From positions 1-15,047 of the forward strand of contig USBV01000023.1 of assembly GCA_900553055.1 (NCBI GenBank): DNA of 15,047 nucleotides, written 5' to 3'. Each line of letters begins with the position of its first letter. Position 1 is the stretch's first letter. Of the stretch, positions 14,473-15,047 are shown piece after piece. Made by a program: the position numbers and the translations under genes. The stretch comes from an uncultured Phascolarctobacterium sp. GTDB lineage: Bacteria > Bacillota > Negativicutes > Acidaminococcales > Acidaminococcaceae. The notes beneath the pieces are model-generated. The model had not been told where the DNA came from and ran no database searches. It worked only from the letters and a program-made list of their open reading frames with translations.

Positions 14473-15047
14473 ATGTTTGAGGCGTTTATTGTTGCTCTGT
14501 CTTCTGTATGGGCGGACTCTGGCTTTTCTGCTTTGACAGGCGGCCACATTATTATGATTGTCGTTGGCCTTGTACTGCTGTACATGGCTATTGGCAAGGG
14601 CTTTGAGCCTTTGCTGCTGTCTCCGATTGCCTTCGGTTGTATCCTGGCTAATATCCCTAAAAATGGCTTTGAGCAACCCGGCGTTATGTCCGTTATTATG
14701 TATGGTATTAACCACGAAGTATTCCCGCCGTTGATTTTCTTGGGCGTAGGCGCAATGACCGACTTTGGTCCTCTGCTGGCTAACCCCAAAACCCTGCTGT
14801 TAGGCGCTGCTGCTCAGGCTGGCGTATTCATCGCTTTGCTGGGCGCTATGCTGCTGGGCTTCTCCGTACAAGAGGCTGCTGCTATTGGTATCATCGGTGG
14901 TGCTGACGGCCCGACCTCCATTTATCTGGCTGCTAAGATGGCTCCGCAACTGTTGGGCGCTATCGCCGTTGCTGCTTATTCCTACATGAGCTTGGTTCCC
15001 CTGATTCAGCCTCCTATCATGATGCTGTGCACCACTGAACATGACCG
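14473..15047 (+). CDS. Sodium-translocating decarboxylase beta subunit, N-terminal part
   Basis: The frame runs off the window after 191 residues; family members are about 375-430 residues. The beta subunit is the membrane part of biotin-dependent decarboxylases (oxaloacetate, methylmalonyl-CoA, glutaconyl-CoA, malonate). It drives CO2 release from carboxybiotin and pumps Na+ outward. The signature GGADGPTSI (142-150) contains Asp145, matching the essential Asp203 of Klebsiella OadB; Tyr171 lies 26 residues later, matching Tyr229. The [12 protein letters not shown] stretch (104-115) and several membrane segments are also typical. AAGGAGG (14456-14462) precedes the ATG by ten bases. The substrate depends on the alpha subunit, which is not in view; upstream there is only the small OadG-related gene. 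Codon use is biased as in the pump genes. Confidence 0.93.
   Translation, partial: MFEAFIVALSSVWADSGFSALTGGHIIMIVVGLVLLYMAIGKGFEPLLLSPIAFGCILANIPKNGFEQPGVMSVIMYGINHEVFPPLIFLGVGAMTDFGPLLANPKTLLLGAAAQAGVFIALLGAMLLGFSVQEAAAIGIIGGADGPTSIYLAAKMAPQLLGAIAVAAYSYMSLVPLIQPPIMMLCTTEHD

Overview
The window looks like chromosome from a diderm (outer-membrane-bearing) Firmicute of the class Negativicutes, perhaps the Acidaminococcaceae (Phascolarctobacterium/Acidaminococcus type). This is inference. It rests on Firmicute-style signals (strong AAGGAGG ribosome binding sites, GTG/TTG starts, hairpin-plus-T terminators) occurring together with a tripartite-type RND efflux pump, which needs an outer membrane, and with a biotin-dependent sodium-pumping decarboxylase. 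GC content appears moderate.

Layout. (1) Positions 2-328 are the 3' end of leuB (+), closed by a bidirectional terminator at 399-446. (2) A minus-strand cluster (3644 to 470) holds an arylamine N-acetyltransferase, the tRNA CCA-adding enzyme and a membrane-anchored C39-like cysteine peptidase whose start lies inside the cca 3' end. (3) A divergent promoter region (3645-3906) also drives a plus-strand MatC-type dicarboxylate permease. Its annotatable start is ATG 3907, not an upstream in-frame GTG, and its leader can fold over the ribosome binding site. (4) A minus-strand ABC importer operon (7985 to 5306) reads substrate-binding lipoprotein, ATPase, permease, of the nitrate/sulfonate/taurine class. 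(5) On the plus strand come a secreted protein with a Ca-loop motif and a DUF3298-like C-terminus, then a TetR-type palindrome, a strong promoter and an RND pump operon (membrane fusion lipoprotein plus inner-membrane pump) ended by a perfect 16-bp terminator. (6) The right edge starts a sodium-translocating decarboxylase operon: a 42-residue OadG-related subunit and the truncated beta subunit.

The genes form separate units: leucine synthesis, tRNA maturation with two acyl/thiol enzymes, solute uptake (two systems), efflux, and membrane energetics. I found no phage, IS element, CRISPR array, tRNA, rRNA or toxin-antitoxin module, and nothing that amounts to a clearly undescribed system. The most useful leads are a pump whose deep drug pocket lacks the E. 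coli phenylalanines, a possible SD-masking switch in the MatC leader, a short ORF with a strong ribosome binding site ahead of the acetyltransferase, and the very small OadG-related subunit.
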